DNA of 36,760 nucleotides from Clostridiales bacterium (GCA_004555655.1 SFHJ01000015.1:1-36760), one strand, 5' to 3'. Positions 1-9,202 are shown, counted from the stretch's first letter. Numbers and translations: made by a program. The notes: generated by a model not told the origin, from the sequence alone.

Positions 1-62
1 AGCTTAAACTGAAGGGCCTGACACCTGCTCAACACAGATATCAGACCCTTCAGGCCGCTTAA
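1..62 (+). CDS. IS3-family transposase OrfB, C-terminal fragment (cut by window edge)
   Basis: The frame starting at base 3 reads LKLKGLTPAQHRYQTLQAA followed by TAA at 60-62. This closely resembles the extreme C-terminus of IS3-family OrfB transposases (the K-L-K-G-x-(S/T)-P-x-x-(Y/H)-R pattern). The stop is followed after 9 bp by the terminal inverted repeat, the usual arrangement in these elements. Only about 19 residues are visible, and the catalytic DDE core lies left of the window. A perfect inverted repeat with arms at 9-16 and 46-53 lies inside this coding tail and may also act in the RNA. Confidence 0.75.
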   Translation, partial: LKLKGLTPAQHRYQTLQAA

Positions 63-71
63 TTCAAAAAA

Positions 72-96
72 TGTCTAACTTTTGGGGTTCACTTCA
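72..96 (-). repeat. IS terminal inverted repeat
   Basis: A 25-bp terminal repeat. On the minus strand it starts TGAAGTGAACCCCAAAAG and ends TTAGACA. It matches the general shape of IS150-group termini and marks the boundary between the mobile element and the chromosomal sequence downstream of guaB. Confidence 0.7.
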
Positions 97-129
97 CTGG
101 CCGCGCCGGATTTATATGTTCTGTAGAGA

Positions 130-1644
130 TCAGCGTCTCTGACTTCCGCTATTCGTGGTATCTTTGAGCAGCACGTCATGCGCGCCGCCTTCGACGATGG
201 AGACGGAGGAAACCAGCGTCAGCTTGGCCTTCTCGCGCAGCTCGGGGATTGTCAGCGCGCCGCAGTTGCACATGGTCGAACGCACCTTGGCAAGTGTGGT
301 AGCCATGCCGTCAGCCAGCGCACCTGCGTAGGGGACGTAGGAGTCGACGCCCTCTTCGAAGCTCAGCTTCGCCGCGCCGCCGAGGTCATAGCGCTGCCAG
401 TTGCGCGCGCGGGCGCTGCCTTCGCCCCAGTATTCTTTCATATAGCTGCCGCCGATGAGGACCTTGCTCGTGGGCGACTCATCAAAGCGGGAGAAGTAGC
501 GGCCCAGCATGCAGAAGTCCGCACCCATGGCCAGCGCCAGCGTGATGTGGTAGTCCTGCACGATACCGCCGTCGGCGCAGATAGGCACATACATCCCGGT
601 CTCCTCAAAATAGCGGTCGCGCTCGGCAGCCACGTCGATGACAGCCGTCGCCTGCCCGCGGCCGATGCCCTTTGTCTCGCGGGTGATGCAGATGGAGCCG
701 CCGCCGATGCCGATTTTGACAAAGTCTGCGCCGGCGTCCGCCAGGAATCGGAAGCCCTCGCCGTCAACCACGTTGCCCGCGCCGACCTTGACCGTGTCGC
801 CGTAGTGGTCGCGAATCCATTTGAGCGTCCGGGCCTGCCATTCAGAATAGCCCTCGGACGAGTCGATGACCAGCACGTCTGCGCCCGCCTCGACCAGCGC
901 AGGTACGCGTTCGGCGTAGTCCCGGGTGTTGATACCCGCGCCCACCACATAGCGTTTCTGGTCATCCAGAAGCTCCAGGGGGTTGCTCTTGTGTGCGTCA
1001 TAGTCCTTGCGGAATACGAACGAGACCAGATGCCCATCCGGGGAGACGATGGGAAGGGCGTTGAGCTTGTGCTCCCAGATGATGTCGTTCGCGGTTTTCA
1101 GGCTGGTGCCCTCTGGTGCGGAGATGACCTTCTCCACGGGAGTCATGAACGCAGAAACCGGGACAGACAGCTCCATCCGGCTGATGCGGTAGTCGCGGCT
1201 GGTGACGATGCCCAGGAGCTTCCCTGTACCGCTGCCGTCGTCGGTCACGGCCATGGTGGAGTGGCCGGTACGCTCTTTGAGCGCCAGCACATCCGCCAGT
1301 GTGTCGTTCAGGCGCAGGTTGGAATCGCTCGTGACGAAACCGGCCTTATAATTTTTGACCTTGCGCACCATCTCCGCCTGCTGCTCGATGGGCTGCGAGA
1401 CGTAGATAAACGCAATGCCGCCCTCTTTCGCCAGACCGATGCCCATCTTCTCGCCGGAGACAGACTGCATGACGGCGGAGACCATGGGCACGTTCATGGT
1501 AAGCGGGCACTGCTCGCCCTTTTTGAACTTCACAACAGGGGTCTTGAGCGAGACGTTCGCGGGGATGCACGCGGCAGAGGAGTAACCGGGCACCAGCAGG
1601 TATTCGCTGAAGGTATGGGAGGGTTCCGTAAAATAGTATGCCAT
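130..1644 (-). CDS. guaB: IMP dehydrogenase
   Basis: Oxidises IMP to XMP with NAD+, the committed step to guanine nucleotides, in the cytosol. The 504-residue protein has the (beta/alpha)8 barrel interrupted by a CBS-domain pair at roughly residues 95-225. The catalytic-loop motif GIGGGSICITRE places the active-site cysteine at about residue 319, and KGIGRGQATA follows. An in-frame ATG lies 18 bp upstream, but GAGGTGG sits 5-7 bp before the ATG at 1644, so 1644 is chosen. The gene follows the purL stop by 46 bp with no promoter seen between, so it is probably the last gene of the purine operon. guaA is not in the window. The stop codon lies 33 bp from an IS end, and no clear intrinsic terminator was found for it. 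Confidence 0.97.
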   Translation of the reverse strand: MAYYFTEPSHTFSEYLLVPGYSSAACIPANVSLKTPVVKFKKGEQCPLTMNVPMVSAVMQSVSGEKMGIGLAKEGGIAFIYVSQPIEQQAEMVRKVKNYKAGFVTSDSNLRLNDTLADVLALKERTGHSTMAVTDDGSGTGKLLGIVTSRDYRISRMELSVPVSAFMTPVEKVISAPEGTSLKTANDIIWEHKLNALPIVSPDGHLVSFVFRKDYDAHKSNPLELLDDQKRYVVGAGINTRDYAERVPALVEAGADVLVIDSSEGYSEWQARTLKWIRDHYGDTVKVGAGNVVDGEGFRFLADAGADFVKIGIGGGSICITRETKGIGRGQATAVIDVAAERDRYFEETGMYVPICADGGIVQDYHITLALAMGADFCMLGRYFSRFDESPTSKVLIGGSYMKEYWGEGSARARNWQRYDLGGAAKLSFEEGVDSYVPYAGALADGMATTLAKVRSTMCNCGALTIPELREKAKLTLVSSVSIVEGGAHDVLLKDTTNSGSQRR

Positions 1645-1690
1645 GAGGCCACCTCGTTTCAAAGATTTTCAAATTCGTTTTGCGCAGTGC

Positions 1691-4600
1691 TTACAGGCTG
1701 AAGTAGTCTCTGGCTGCGTCAAACAGGTGCAGGTCGTACTCGCCAGGGACGTTGCGGTAGAGTTCCGGGCCGATTCGCTCGGAATGGCCCATCTTGCCAA
1801 GGATGCGCCCGTCAGGAGACACGATGCCCTCGATGGCCCAGACGGAGCCGTTGGGGTTAAAGTCCACGTCCATACTGGGCGCGCCGCTCAAATCAACGTA
1901 CTGCGTAGCGATCTGGCCATTTTCCGCCAGTTTTTCCAGAAGACCGGCCGAGCAGAGGAACCGACCCTCGCCATGAGAAATCGGGACGTTTACGATATCG
2001 CCCACCTGTACCTTACTGAGCCACGGCGAACGGTTGGAGGCCACGCGCGTGCGGACGATGCGCGACTGGTGGCGGCCAATGACGTTGTAGCTCAGCGTGG
2101 GGCAGGCTTCATCGGTGTCGATGATCTCGCCGTAGGGCACAAGCCCCAGCTTGATAAGCGCCTGGAAGCCGTTGCAGATGCCGAGCATCAGCCCGTCGCG
2201 GTTTTTGAGCAGCTCCATCGTCGCGTCCTTTACCGCAGGGTTGCGGAAGAACGCGGTGATGAACTTGCCGGACCCATCCGGCTCGTCGCCGCCGGAGAAG
2301 CCGCCGGGAATGAAGATGATCTGACTGTCTTCTGCAGCCCTGGCAAAGCGCGCGGCGGAATCCGCCACACCCTGCGCAGACTGGTTGTTGATGACGAAGA
2401 TCTCTGGTGCAAGGCCTGCGAGCATGACGGCGCGGGCACTGTCATATTCGCAGTTGGTGCCGGGGAAGACGGGGATGAGCACCTTGGGCTTTGCCGCTGC
2501 AACCTTCGGAGCAGCAAAACCGGCAGCAGGCGCCGAGAGCACAGGGACAGGTTCACAGACCGCGGCGGTGCGGTTGGGGTACACGCTCTCCAGAACGCCC
2601 TCATTGAGGCAAAGCAGCTCGTCGATGGAGGCGCTGTCCGATGCGATGGTGATAACCGGTTCTTCGGTGGTGCGGCCAATGCGCGTGCCGAAGGGTACGT
2701 CTTCCGTCAACTCCGCCACGATCATGCCGGGGCAGGGGCCGTACCACGGCGCGCCCTGCACGCAATCAGATGAGAAGCCAATGCGGTTACCGAAAGACAT
2801 ATTCATAACGGCCTCGGCCACGCCGTTTTCCACGGCCCAGGCGGCCTTGACCTTGCCTTTGGCGCACAGGGCGTGGAACTGCTCCCAGTTCCTGCGGCAG
2901 GCGGCATAGTCGCCAAAGGATGTGCTGCCAAAGAGATAGACAGAATGTCCTGCCTCTTTAAACTCCGGAGACAGAACTTCGCAAGCTTTGGCAGGGGAGA
3001 TGGCAAAGGAGATGAGCGTAGGCGGCACATCCATGTCGAGGAAGGAACCGGACATGGAGTCCTTGCCGCCGATGGCGGCAATCTCCAGCGCGAGCTGCGC
3101 ATCCAGCGCGCCGAGCAGCGCCGAGAAAGGCTTGCCCCAGCGCTGCGGCTCATCGCGCAGCTTTTCGAAGTATTCCTGGAACGTAAGATACGCCTTTCGG
3201 TAGTCGCAGCCCGAGGCCACCAGCTTGGCTACTGACGTGATGACGCTGGCCTGGGCGCCGGTATAGGCGTCGCAGCTCATCCAGTCGGGATCAAAGCCCC
3301 ATGCCATGACGGAGCAGTCCTCGGTCTTCTGACCGGGCAGCACCGGCAGCAGCGCGGCCATCGCCTGCGTAGGCGTGCGCTGCGTCTTGCCGCCAAATGG
3401 CATGAGCACCGAGCCCGCGCCGACACTGGCGTCAAATCGCTCGGAAAGGCCGCGGCGCGAGGCAGATTTCAGGCTCGCAGCGACACTGCGAAGGTTACCC
3501 TCGCCGATAAAATCCAGCGGCCGATTCTGCGCAGGCACGCTGACGGTAGTGTGCTTGTCCGCGCCATTGGTGTTTAAGAACGCACGGCTGATATCCACGA
3601 TGGTCGCGCCGTTCCAGTGCATAACCATACGGGGGCTTTCGGTGACCACGGCCACCTGATATGCCTCGAGGTTTTCCTGCGCGGCGGCCTTGATGAACGC
3701 GCCGGCGTGTTCCGGCGCGACGACCACGGCCATGCGTTCCTGCGATTCGGAGATCGCAAGCTCGGTGCCGTCCAGACCCTCGTACTTTTTGCGCACCTTG
3801 TCCAGATCGATCTGCAGACCGTCTGCCAGCTCGCCGATGGCGACACAGACGCCGCCCGCGCCAAAATCGTTGCAGCGCTTGATCATGCGGGTCACATTTC
3901 TGTCACGGAACAGACGCTGGATCTTGCGTTCCTCGGGGGCGTTGCCCTTTTGCACCTCGGAGGCCATGGTGCTGAGCGATTTCTGGTTGTGGCTCTTGGA
4001 AGAACCGGTCGCGCCGCCGATGCCGTCGCGGCCCGTGCGGCCGCCAAGCAGAATCACAACATCACCGGGCGCCGGACGCTCACGCACAACGTTTTCTGCC
4101 GGGGCTGCGCCGACGACTGCGCCGACCTCAAGATGCTTGGCGACGTAGCCGGGATGATAGATTTCGGACACCTGACCGGTGGCAAGGCCGATCTGATTGC
4201 CGTAAGAGGAGTAACCGGCGGCAGCCGTCTGCGCCAGCTTGCGCTGGGGCAGCTTGCCGGGGATTGTTTCCGATACCGGCGTGCGCGGATCGCCGCAGCC
4301 CGTCACGCGCATGGCCTGATAGACATACGCGCGGCCGGAGAGCGGATCGCGAATGCAGCCGCCAATACAGGTGGCCGCGCCGCCGAAGGGTTCAATCTCG
4401 GTGGGATGGTTGTGCGTCTCGTTCTTGAACATAAGGAGCCAGTCCTGCGCCTCGCCGTCAACAGTGGCGCTGACGTGAATGGAGCAGGCGTTGATCTCCT
4501 CGCTCTCGTCGAGATTCTTGAGAAGTCCGCGCTTTTTGAGCGTCTTTGCGCCGATGGTGGCCAGATCCATGAGCGTCTGCGGACGCACAGATGCCTTTTC

Positions 4601-5377
4601 TTCGCCATAGACCTCGACACGGGCGGCAAGATAGCGCTCATAGGCGGCGCTTGTTTCTTCGTCCAGAATCTCCACGTTGTCGATGTGCGTGGAGAATGTG
4701 GTATGGCGGCAGTGGTCAGACCAGTAGGTATCGACCACGCGCACCTCGGTGATGGTGGGGTCCCGGTGCTCACCGTCGCGGAAGTGCGCCTGCAGGAACT
4801 TAAGATCATCCAGATCCATGGCAAGCCCCAGCTCGTCGAGCAGCGCAGCAAGGCCAGCCTCGTCCAGCCGGGTAAAGCCGGTGACGGTCTTTACGGCAGT
4901 GGGAACGTCATAGCTCAGCTGCAGCGTCTGTACCTCTTCCAAAGACGCCTCGCGGGCCTCGACAGGGTTGATGAGATAATGCTTGATGACCGCAACGTCG
5001 GCGGCCGTGATCTCGCCGGAGAGCAGGTAGACCTTTGCCGTACGGACGTTGGGACGCTCGCCCTGCGTCATCAGCTGGATACAGGCGCGGGCGGAGCCTG
5101 CGCGCTGGTCAAACTGGCCGGGCAGGTATTCCACCGCAAACGCCACATCGTCGCCTGCGGGAAGCGCCGCAGTGGCGTTATCCACCTGCGGCTCAGAAAA
5201 CACGGTCTGCACCGCCCGGCGGAAGGTCTCTTCGTCGAGGCCCTCAACGTCATAGCGGTTGATAAGCCGCAGGCCGGTCAGGTTCGTAAGACCCAGCAAA
5301 GAGCGCAGCTCGCCAAGCAGGCTCGCGGCCTCCTGCCGCAAGCCCTGCTTTTTTTCTACATATACGCGTCGTACCAT
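1691..5377 (-). CDS. purL: Phosphoribosylformylglycinamidine synthase, single-chain PurL with glutaminase domain
   Basis: Converts FGAR, glutamine and ATP to FGAM, the fourth step of IMP synthesis. At 1228 residues it is the long fused form: an N-terminal region, tandem AIR-synthase-like synthetase halves, and a C-terminal class I glutamine amidotransferase from about residue 965. In the glutaminase, LGICNGFQ holds the nucleophile Cys at about 1068 and MGHSER supplies His and Glu at about 1198 and 1200. The length and sequence style fit the clostridial clade II FGAM synthase rather than the three-subunit PurLQS of Bacillus. The start abuts the purD stop (TAA then ATG), with GGAGG inside the end of purD, implying translational coupling. 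Confidence 0.96.
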   Translation of the reverse strand: MVRRVYVEKKQGLRQEAASLLGELRSLLGLTNLTGLRLINRYDVEGLDEETFRRAVQTVFSEPQVDNATAALPAGDDVAFAVEYLPGQFDQRAGSARACIQLMTQGERPNVRTAKVYLLSGEITAADVAVIKHYLINPVEAREASLEEVQTLQLSYDVPTAVKTVTGFTRLDEAGLAALLDELGLAMDLDDLKFLQAHFRDGEHRDPTITEVRVVDTYWSDHCRHTTFSTHIDNVEILDEETSAAYERYLAARVEVYGEEKASVRPQTLMDLATIGAKTLKKRGLLKNLDESEEINACSIHVSATVDGEAQDWLLMFKNETHNHPTEIEPFGGAATCIGGCIRDPLSGRAYVYQAMRVTGCGDPRTPVSETIPGKLPQRKLAQTAAAGYSSYGNQIGLATGQVSEIYHPGYVAKHLEVGAVVGAAPAENVVRERPAPGDVVILLGGRTGRDGIGGATGSSKSHNQKSLSTMASEVQKGNAPEERKIQRLFRDRNVTRMIKRCNDFGAGGVCVAIGELADGLQIDLDKVRKKYEGLDGTELAISESQERMAVVVAPEHAGAFIKAAAQENLEAYQVAVVTESPRMVMHWNGATIVDISRAFLNTNGADKHTTVSVPAQNRPLDFIGEGNLRSVAASLKSASRRGLSERFDASVGAGSVLMPFGGKTQRTPTQAMAALLPVLPGQKTEDCSVMAWGFDPDWMSCDAYTGAQASVITSVAKLVASGCDYRKAYLTFQEYFEKLRDEPQRWGKPFSALLGALDAQLALEIAAIGGKDSMSGSFLDMDVPPTLISFAISPAKACEVLSPEFKEAGHSVYLFGSTSFGDYAACRRNWEQFHALCAKGKVKAAWAVENGVAEAVMNMSFGNRIGFSSDCVQGAPWYGPCPGMIVAELTEDVPFGTRIGRTTEEPVITIASDSASIDELLCLNEGVLESVYPNRTAAVCEPVPVLSAPAAGFAAPKVAAAKPKVLIPVFPGTNCEYDSARAVMLAGLAPEIFVINNQSAQGVADSAARFARAAEDSQIIFIPGGFSGGDEPDGSGKFITAFFRNPAVKDATMELLKNRDGLMLGICNGFQALIKLGLVPYGEIIDTDEACPTLSYNVIGRHQSRIVRTRVASNRSPWLSKVQVGDIVNVPISHGEGRFLCSAGLLEKLAENGQIATQYVDLSGAPSMDVDFNPNGSVWAIEGIVSPDGRILGKMGHSERIGPELYRNVPGEYDLHLFDAARDYFSL

Positions 5378-6658
5378 TTATCGTTCCTCCATTGCCGCCA
5401 GCGCGCGGCGGCCGATGTCGCGGCGCATGAATTTCCCGTCAAAGGTAATGGTTTCAGCAGCCTCATACGCGTCCGCCAGCGCCGTCTGCAGCGTGGGTGC
5501 AGTCGCGGAAATGCCCAGCACACGGCCGCCGCTTGTGACGAGCTTGCCGCCCTGCAGTTTGTCGCCCGCGTGGTAGACGGTCACATTTTCGGGCGTGGAC
5601 GCGGGAAAGGTGATTGGCTTGCCCTTTTCGTAGTGGCTGGGATAGCCGCCGGACGCCAGAATGACGCAGGCAGCAGCGCCATCGGACCATTCAACCTGGA
5701 GCTCTGCCAGCGTCTCGTTCTCGACCGCCTGCATTACCGTCAAAAGATCGGTTTTCAGCAGCGGCAGTACAACCTGCGTCTCGGGGTCGCCGAAGCGGCA
5801 GTTATACTCGATGACCTTCGGGCCATCGGGCGTGAGCATCAGGCCAAAGTACAAACAGCCCTTGAAACGGCAGCCCTCTTTACGCATGGCTGCAAGCGTC
5901 GGAAGGAAGATGGTGTCCATGCAGACCTGCGCGATTTCTGCGGTGTAATAGGGGTTGGGGGCCACGGTGCCCATACCGCCGGTATTGAGGCCGGTGTCAC
6001 TGTCCCCGGCACGTTTGTGGTCCATGGACGAGATCATGGGGCGGATGGCACTGCCGTCGGTAAATGCCAGCACGCTGACCTCGGGACCAGTGAGAAATTC
6101 TTCAATGACGATCTCGCTGCCGGCATCGCCAAAGGCCTTGTCCTGCATGATGGTTTTCACCGCATCCTGCGCCTCGTGCAGGTTCTGCGCGATCAGAACG
6201 CCCTTGCCGAGCGCCAGACCGTCTGCCTTGAGCACAATCGGGAAGCCGACGGTCTGCAGGTACGCAAGCGCCGCGTCCGCGTCGCTGAACACCTCGTATC
6301 TGGCGGTGGGGATGCCGTATTTTTTCATCAGGTTCTTGGAGAATACCTTGCTGGATTCGATACGCGCAGCCCTGGCATCAGGGCCGAAGCAGGCGATACC
6401 GGCCTCGTGCAGCCGGTCCACGCAGCCAAGCGCCAGCGGATCGTCCGGCGCGACAACGGCAAAGTCAATGTCATGTGACTTTGCAAACGCGACGATGGCT
6501 GGGATATCCTTCGCACCGATCTCGGGTACGCAGACCGCGTCCTGCGCGATGCCGCCGTTGCCGGGCAACGCGTAGATGGTCTGAACCGTTGGGTTTTCTT
6601 TCAGCTTTTTGATAATGGCGTGCTCGCGCCCACCGCCGCCGACAACAAGTAAATTCAT
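5378..6658 (-). CDS. purD: Phosphoribosylamine--glycine ligase (GAR synthetase)
   Basis: Joins phosphoribosylamine and glycine using ATP to make GAR, the second step of IMP synthesis. The 426-residue ATP-grasp enzyme starts MNLLVVGGGGREHAI, the standard PurD N-terminus with a glycine-rich loop. ATP-grasp motifs follow, including EEFLTGPEVSVLAF and the later YNCRFGDPETQ. The ATG at 6658 is preceded by AAGGAGG; the longer open frame upstream lacks purine-enzyme similarity and overlaps the preceding gene. It lies 22 bp after the AICAR transformylase stop and directly abuts purL. Confidence 0.97.
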   Translation of the reverse strand: MNLLVVGGGGREHAIIKKLKENPTVQTIYALPGNGGIAQDAVCVPEIGAKDIPAIVAFAKSHDIDFAVVAPDDPLALGCVDRLHEAGIACFGPDARAARIESSKVFSKNLMKKYGIPTARYEVFSDADAALAYLQTVGFPIVLKADGLALGKGVLIAQNLHEAQDAVKTIMQDKAFGDAGSEIVIEEFLTGPEVSVLAFTDGSAIRPMISSMDHKRAGDSDTGLNTGGMGTVAPNPYYTAEIAQVCMDTIFLPTLAAMRKEGCRFKGCLYFGLMLTPDGPKVIEYNCRFGDPETQVVLPLLKTDLLTVMQAVENETLAELQVEWSDGAAACVILASGGYPSHYEKGKPITFPASTPENVTVYHAGDKLQGGKLVTSGGRVLGISATAPTLQTALADAYEAAETITFDGKFMRRDIGRRALAAMEER

Positions 6659-6680
6659 GATGCTGCCTCCTTGTCGGTTC

Positions 6681-7859
6681 TCAGTGGTGGAATAGCCGCA
6701 TGCCCGTAAAGCACATGGTGATGCCGTACTTGTTGGCAGTGGCGATGACATGATCATCGCGGATGCTGCCGCCCGGCTCTGCAATGTACTGCACGCCCGA
6801 CTTTCTGGCTCGCTCAACGTTGTCGCCGAAGGGGAAGAACGCATCGGAGCCGACCGTCACGCCCGACTGCGTGGCAATCCACGCCTTCTTTTCCTCCATA
6901 CTCAAAACCTCGGGCTTCACCTTGAAGGTGCTTTGCCAGACGCCGTCAGCCAGAACGTCCTCGTACTCATCCGAGAGATAGACGTCGATGGCGTTGTCAC
7001 GGTCGGGACGGCGGATGTTGTCCAAAAACTGCAGGCCCAGCACCTTGGGATGCTGGCGCAGATACCAGTTGTCCGCCTTCTGGCCGGCAAGACGGGTGCA
7101 GTGGATGCGGCTCTGCTGGCCCGCGCCCACGCCGATGGCCTGGCCGTTTTTGACGTAGCAGACGGAGTTGGACTGGGTGTACTTGAGCGTGATGAGCGAG
7201 ACGATCATGTCGATCTTTGCCTGCTGGGGAAGCTCGTGATTCTCGGTGACGATGTTTGAAAGCAGCGCCTCGTTGATCTCAAAATTGTTCCGGCCCTGCT
7301 GGAAGGTGACGCCGAACACATCTTTATATTCCTGCGGTGCGGGAACGTATTCAGGATCGATCTGAACGACGTTATAGCCACCCTTTTTCTTTGTTCTGAG
7401 AATCTCAAGCGCTTCGTCGGTATAGCCCGGGGCGATAACGCCGTCGGAGACCTCATCCTTGAGATACAGGGCGGTCGCCTTGTCGCAGACGTCGCTGAGC
7501 GCAGCCCAGTCGCCGTAGGAGCACAGCCGGTCGGCGCCGCGTGCACGGATATAGGCACAGGCGATTGCGCTCAGCTCTGCGTCCTCCGGTACAAAGTAGA
7601 TTTTTCTGTCCACATCGCTCAGCGGCAGGCCAACGGCCGCACCGGCAGGGGAGACGTGCTTGAAAGAAGCCGCTGCAGGCAGGCCGGTAGCAGCTTTCAG
7701 CTCACGCACGAGCTGCCAGGAGTTCAGCGCGTCAAGAAAATTGATGTAGCCGGGCTTGCCGTTCAGAACCGCAATGGGGAGCTCCGCACCATCTTTCATA
7801 AAGATGCGCGAGGGCTTCTGGTTGGGATTGCAGCCGTATTTGAGTTCCAGTTCGTTCAT
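6681..7859 (-). CDS. purH: Stand-alone AICAR formyltransferase (C-terminal half of classical PurH)
   Basis: Transfers a formyl group from 10-formyl-THF to AICAR, giving FAICAR, the penultimate step to IMP. The 392-residue protein corresponds to the transformylase part of bifunctional PurH. The catalytic Lys-His pair is in SFKHVSPAGAA (K67, H68), and a conserved region SNSVCYVKNGQAIGVGAGQQ lies further on. No N-terminal MGS-like IMP cyclohydrolase domain is present, and the protein starts close to where this domain begins. That missing activity is supplied by the PurO-type gene 15 bp upstream. Start supported by AAAGGAG seven bases before ATG. The symbol purH is used loosely because only one of the two classical activities is encoded. 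Confidence 0.93.
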   Translation of the reverse strand: MNELELKYGCNPNQKPSRIFMKDGAELPIAVLNGKPGYINFLDALNSWQLVRELKAATGLPAAASFKHVSPAGAAVGLPLSDVDRKIYFVPEDAELSAIACAYIRARGADRLCSYGDWAALSDVCDKATALYLKDEVSDGVIAPGYTDEALEILRTKKKGGYNVVQIDPEYVPAPQEYKDVFGVTFQQGRNNFEINEALLSNIVTENHELPQQAKIDMIVSLITLKYTQSNSVCYVKNGQAIGVGAGQQSRIHCTRLAGQKADNWYLRQHPKVLGLQFLDNIRRPDRDNAIDVYLSDEYEDVLADGVWQSTFKVKPEVLSMEEKKAWIATQSGVTVGSDAFFPFGDNVERARKSGVQYIAEPGGSIRDDHVIATANKYGITMCFTGMRLFHH

Positions 7860-7874
7860 AACGCCGCTCCTTTT

Positions 7875-8588
7875 TTATTGATGTCTGTTCACAATGCGCT
7901 GTGCATATTCGCCCGTCTGCAAATCGGTAAAGCGCACAAAAAGAGAGATTTTGTTGTCCTCGTTCAGATTATCCCACAACTGAGTGGTAAATGCGTCGAT
8001 ACCGCCCGCAATGGCGACGCGCTCCGGCTCGCCGCAGAAGGTGGGGATGGGGTTGCCGTCCGTGACATAGGTGTGCAGGAAATGGCCCACACCCGGCAGC
8101 GCGGGATATTCAAAGAACTGCCGCGCGCAGGCAGAGCCGGCTGCGTCGGCGGATTTCAGGATCGACAGCTTGTAGCTGCCGTCCGCGCAGAGAAGGCCGG
8201 AGATGCGCGGCGTCCAGTTCGGGCCGTCCGGCTCAAATTCGCGGGTGCGCAGCGCCTGCTCCATCGAAAGGCCCTGCTCCAGATAGTCGCGGATGGTGTC
8301 AGTCTGGTCTCCGTTGGTGACGATCAGGCTGCGGCCCAGCGCGCGCACGGGATGGTAGATGATAAGGCTGGGATCAGCCAGCTTGGACGGATCGAACGCC
8401 TCGGTGCGGATGCCGTCCGGCTCAGGCAAAAAGACGCGGTTGCGGCTGTTGACGCTGCGGCCCATGATGAAGTAGGCCGCGACGGAATATCTCCCGTCGG
8501 AGGACTCTCCCAGCACGATACCGCGGCCGGGATAGGGATTGGAGGCGAGTTTTTCACTCAGAGAACCGTTCTCATAGACGTTCATCAT
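7875..8588 (-). CDS. purO: PurO-type (archaeal-type) IMP cyclohydrolase
   Basis: Predicted to close the ring of FAICAR to IMP, the last step of the pathway. The 237-residue product begins MMNVYENGSLSEKLASNPYP followed by GRGIVLGES. It looks like the IMP_cyclohyd (PurO) family first described in archaea and also found in some Clostridia. It is unrelated to the PurH N-terminal domain. Context is strong: it sits between purN and a transformylase that lacks a cyclohydrolase domain. Its ATG overlaps the purN stop as ATGA, with AAAGGAG upstream; a second ATG three bases on (8585) is equally possible. The family call rests on recalled family features and neighbours, not on a search. Confidence 0.85.
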   Translation of the reverse strand: MMNVYENGSLSEKLASNPYPGRGIVLGESSDGRYSVAAYFIMGRSVNSRNRVFLPEPDGIRTEAFDPSKLADPSLIIYHPVRALGRSLIVTNGDQTDTIRDYLEQGLSMEQALRTREFEPDGPNWTPRISGLLCADGSYKLSILKSADAAGSACARQFFEYPALPGVGHFLHTYVTDGNPIPTFCGEPERVAIAGGIDAFTTQLWDNLNEDNKISLFVRFTDLQTGEYAQRIVNRHQ

Positions 8589-9202
8589 GCGTGCTCCTTT
8601 TCTTGAACAATTTGTTTGGCAAGCAGCTGCGTGGCCTGCGGCAGCAAAATCCACTCCGCCTGCTCCATAACGCGTCTTTGCAGAACCTGCGGCGTGTCGC
8701 CGGGGAGGATTTCTACACCCTTCTGCAGCAAAATGCGGCCGCCGTCAGGGATTTCATTCACCAGATGCACGGTCGCGCCCGTGAGCCTCACGCCGCGCGC
8801 CAGTGCAGCTTCGTGTACCTTCAGGCCATACATGCCCTTGCCGCAGAACGAGGGGATGAGCGAGGGATGAATATTGATGATGCGCTCCGGCCACTGCCTG
8901 ACAAAGGCCTCTGATAAGATAGAAAGAAATCCGGCCAGAACAATCATGTCGATGCAGTATTCTGCAAGCTTTTCCGACAGGCGGGCCTCAAATGCTTCCT
9001 GCGTCATGTCCGTTTTGTTGATGGCAGCGCCGGGTACGCCGTGGTTGGCCGCTCGTGTCAGCGCATAGGCGCTTTCACTGCTGGATACAACCAATACGAT
9101 CTCTCCGTTGGGGATGTTTCCCGCCTCCTGCGCGCACAGAAGCGCCTCGAGATTGGTGCCGCCGCCGGAGACAAACACGGCAATCCGCGCTTTTTTCAGC
9201 AT
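8585..9202 (-). CDS. purN: Phosphoribosylglycinamide formyltransferase (folate-dependent)
   Basis: Formylates GAR with 10-formyl-THF, step three of IMP synthesis. At 205 residues it has normal family length. It shows the N-terminal phosphate-binding SGGGTNLEAL motif and catalytic residues Asn110 and His112 in IINIHPSLIPSF, with Asp153 in NEIPDGGRIL matching the E. coli Asn-His-Asp set. The start overlaps the purM stop by 7 bp and the end overlaps the purO start as ATGA. Translation of the three genes is therefore likely coupled. Confidence 0.96.
   Translation of the reverse strand: MLKKARIAVFVSGGGTNLEALLCAQEAGNIPNGEIVLVVSSSESAYALTRAANHGVPGAAINKTDMTQEAFEARLSEKLAEYCIDMIVLAGFLSILSEAFVRQWPERIINIHPSLIPSFCGKGMYGLKVHEAALARGVRLTGATVHLVNEIPDGGRILLQKGVEILPGDTPQVLQRRVMEQAEWILLPQATQLLAKQIVQEKEHA

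Larger units (their letters stand above)
1..96 (+). mobile_element. 3' end of an IS3-family (IS150-group-like) insertion sequence
   Basis: The window opens inside an insertion sequence. Positions 3-62 encode a transposase C-terminus, and 72-96 form a terminal inverted repeat ending in CA. Read on the minus strand, that repeat begins TGAAGTGAACCCCAAAAG, which resembles the TG...CCCCAAAAGTT ends typical of IS150-group IS3 elements. The other end lies outside the window, so intactness and target duplication cannot be judged. The element ends 33 bp past the guaB stop codon and its transposase is convergent with guaB. Seen: ORF tail and repeat. Known: IS3 elements end 5'-TG...CA-3'. Inferred: family and group. 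Confidence 0.8.

Noticed and set aside
3617..6478. A 953-codon open frame on the plus strand
   Set aside because: It is antisense to purL and purD, which have clear family motifs, ribosome binding sites and tight operon spacing. Long antisense frames are expected in GC-rich coding sequence, and this one shows no recognisable domain.
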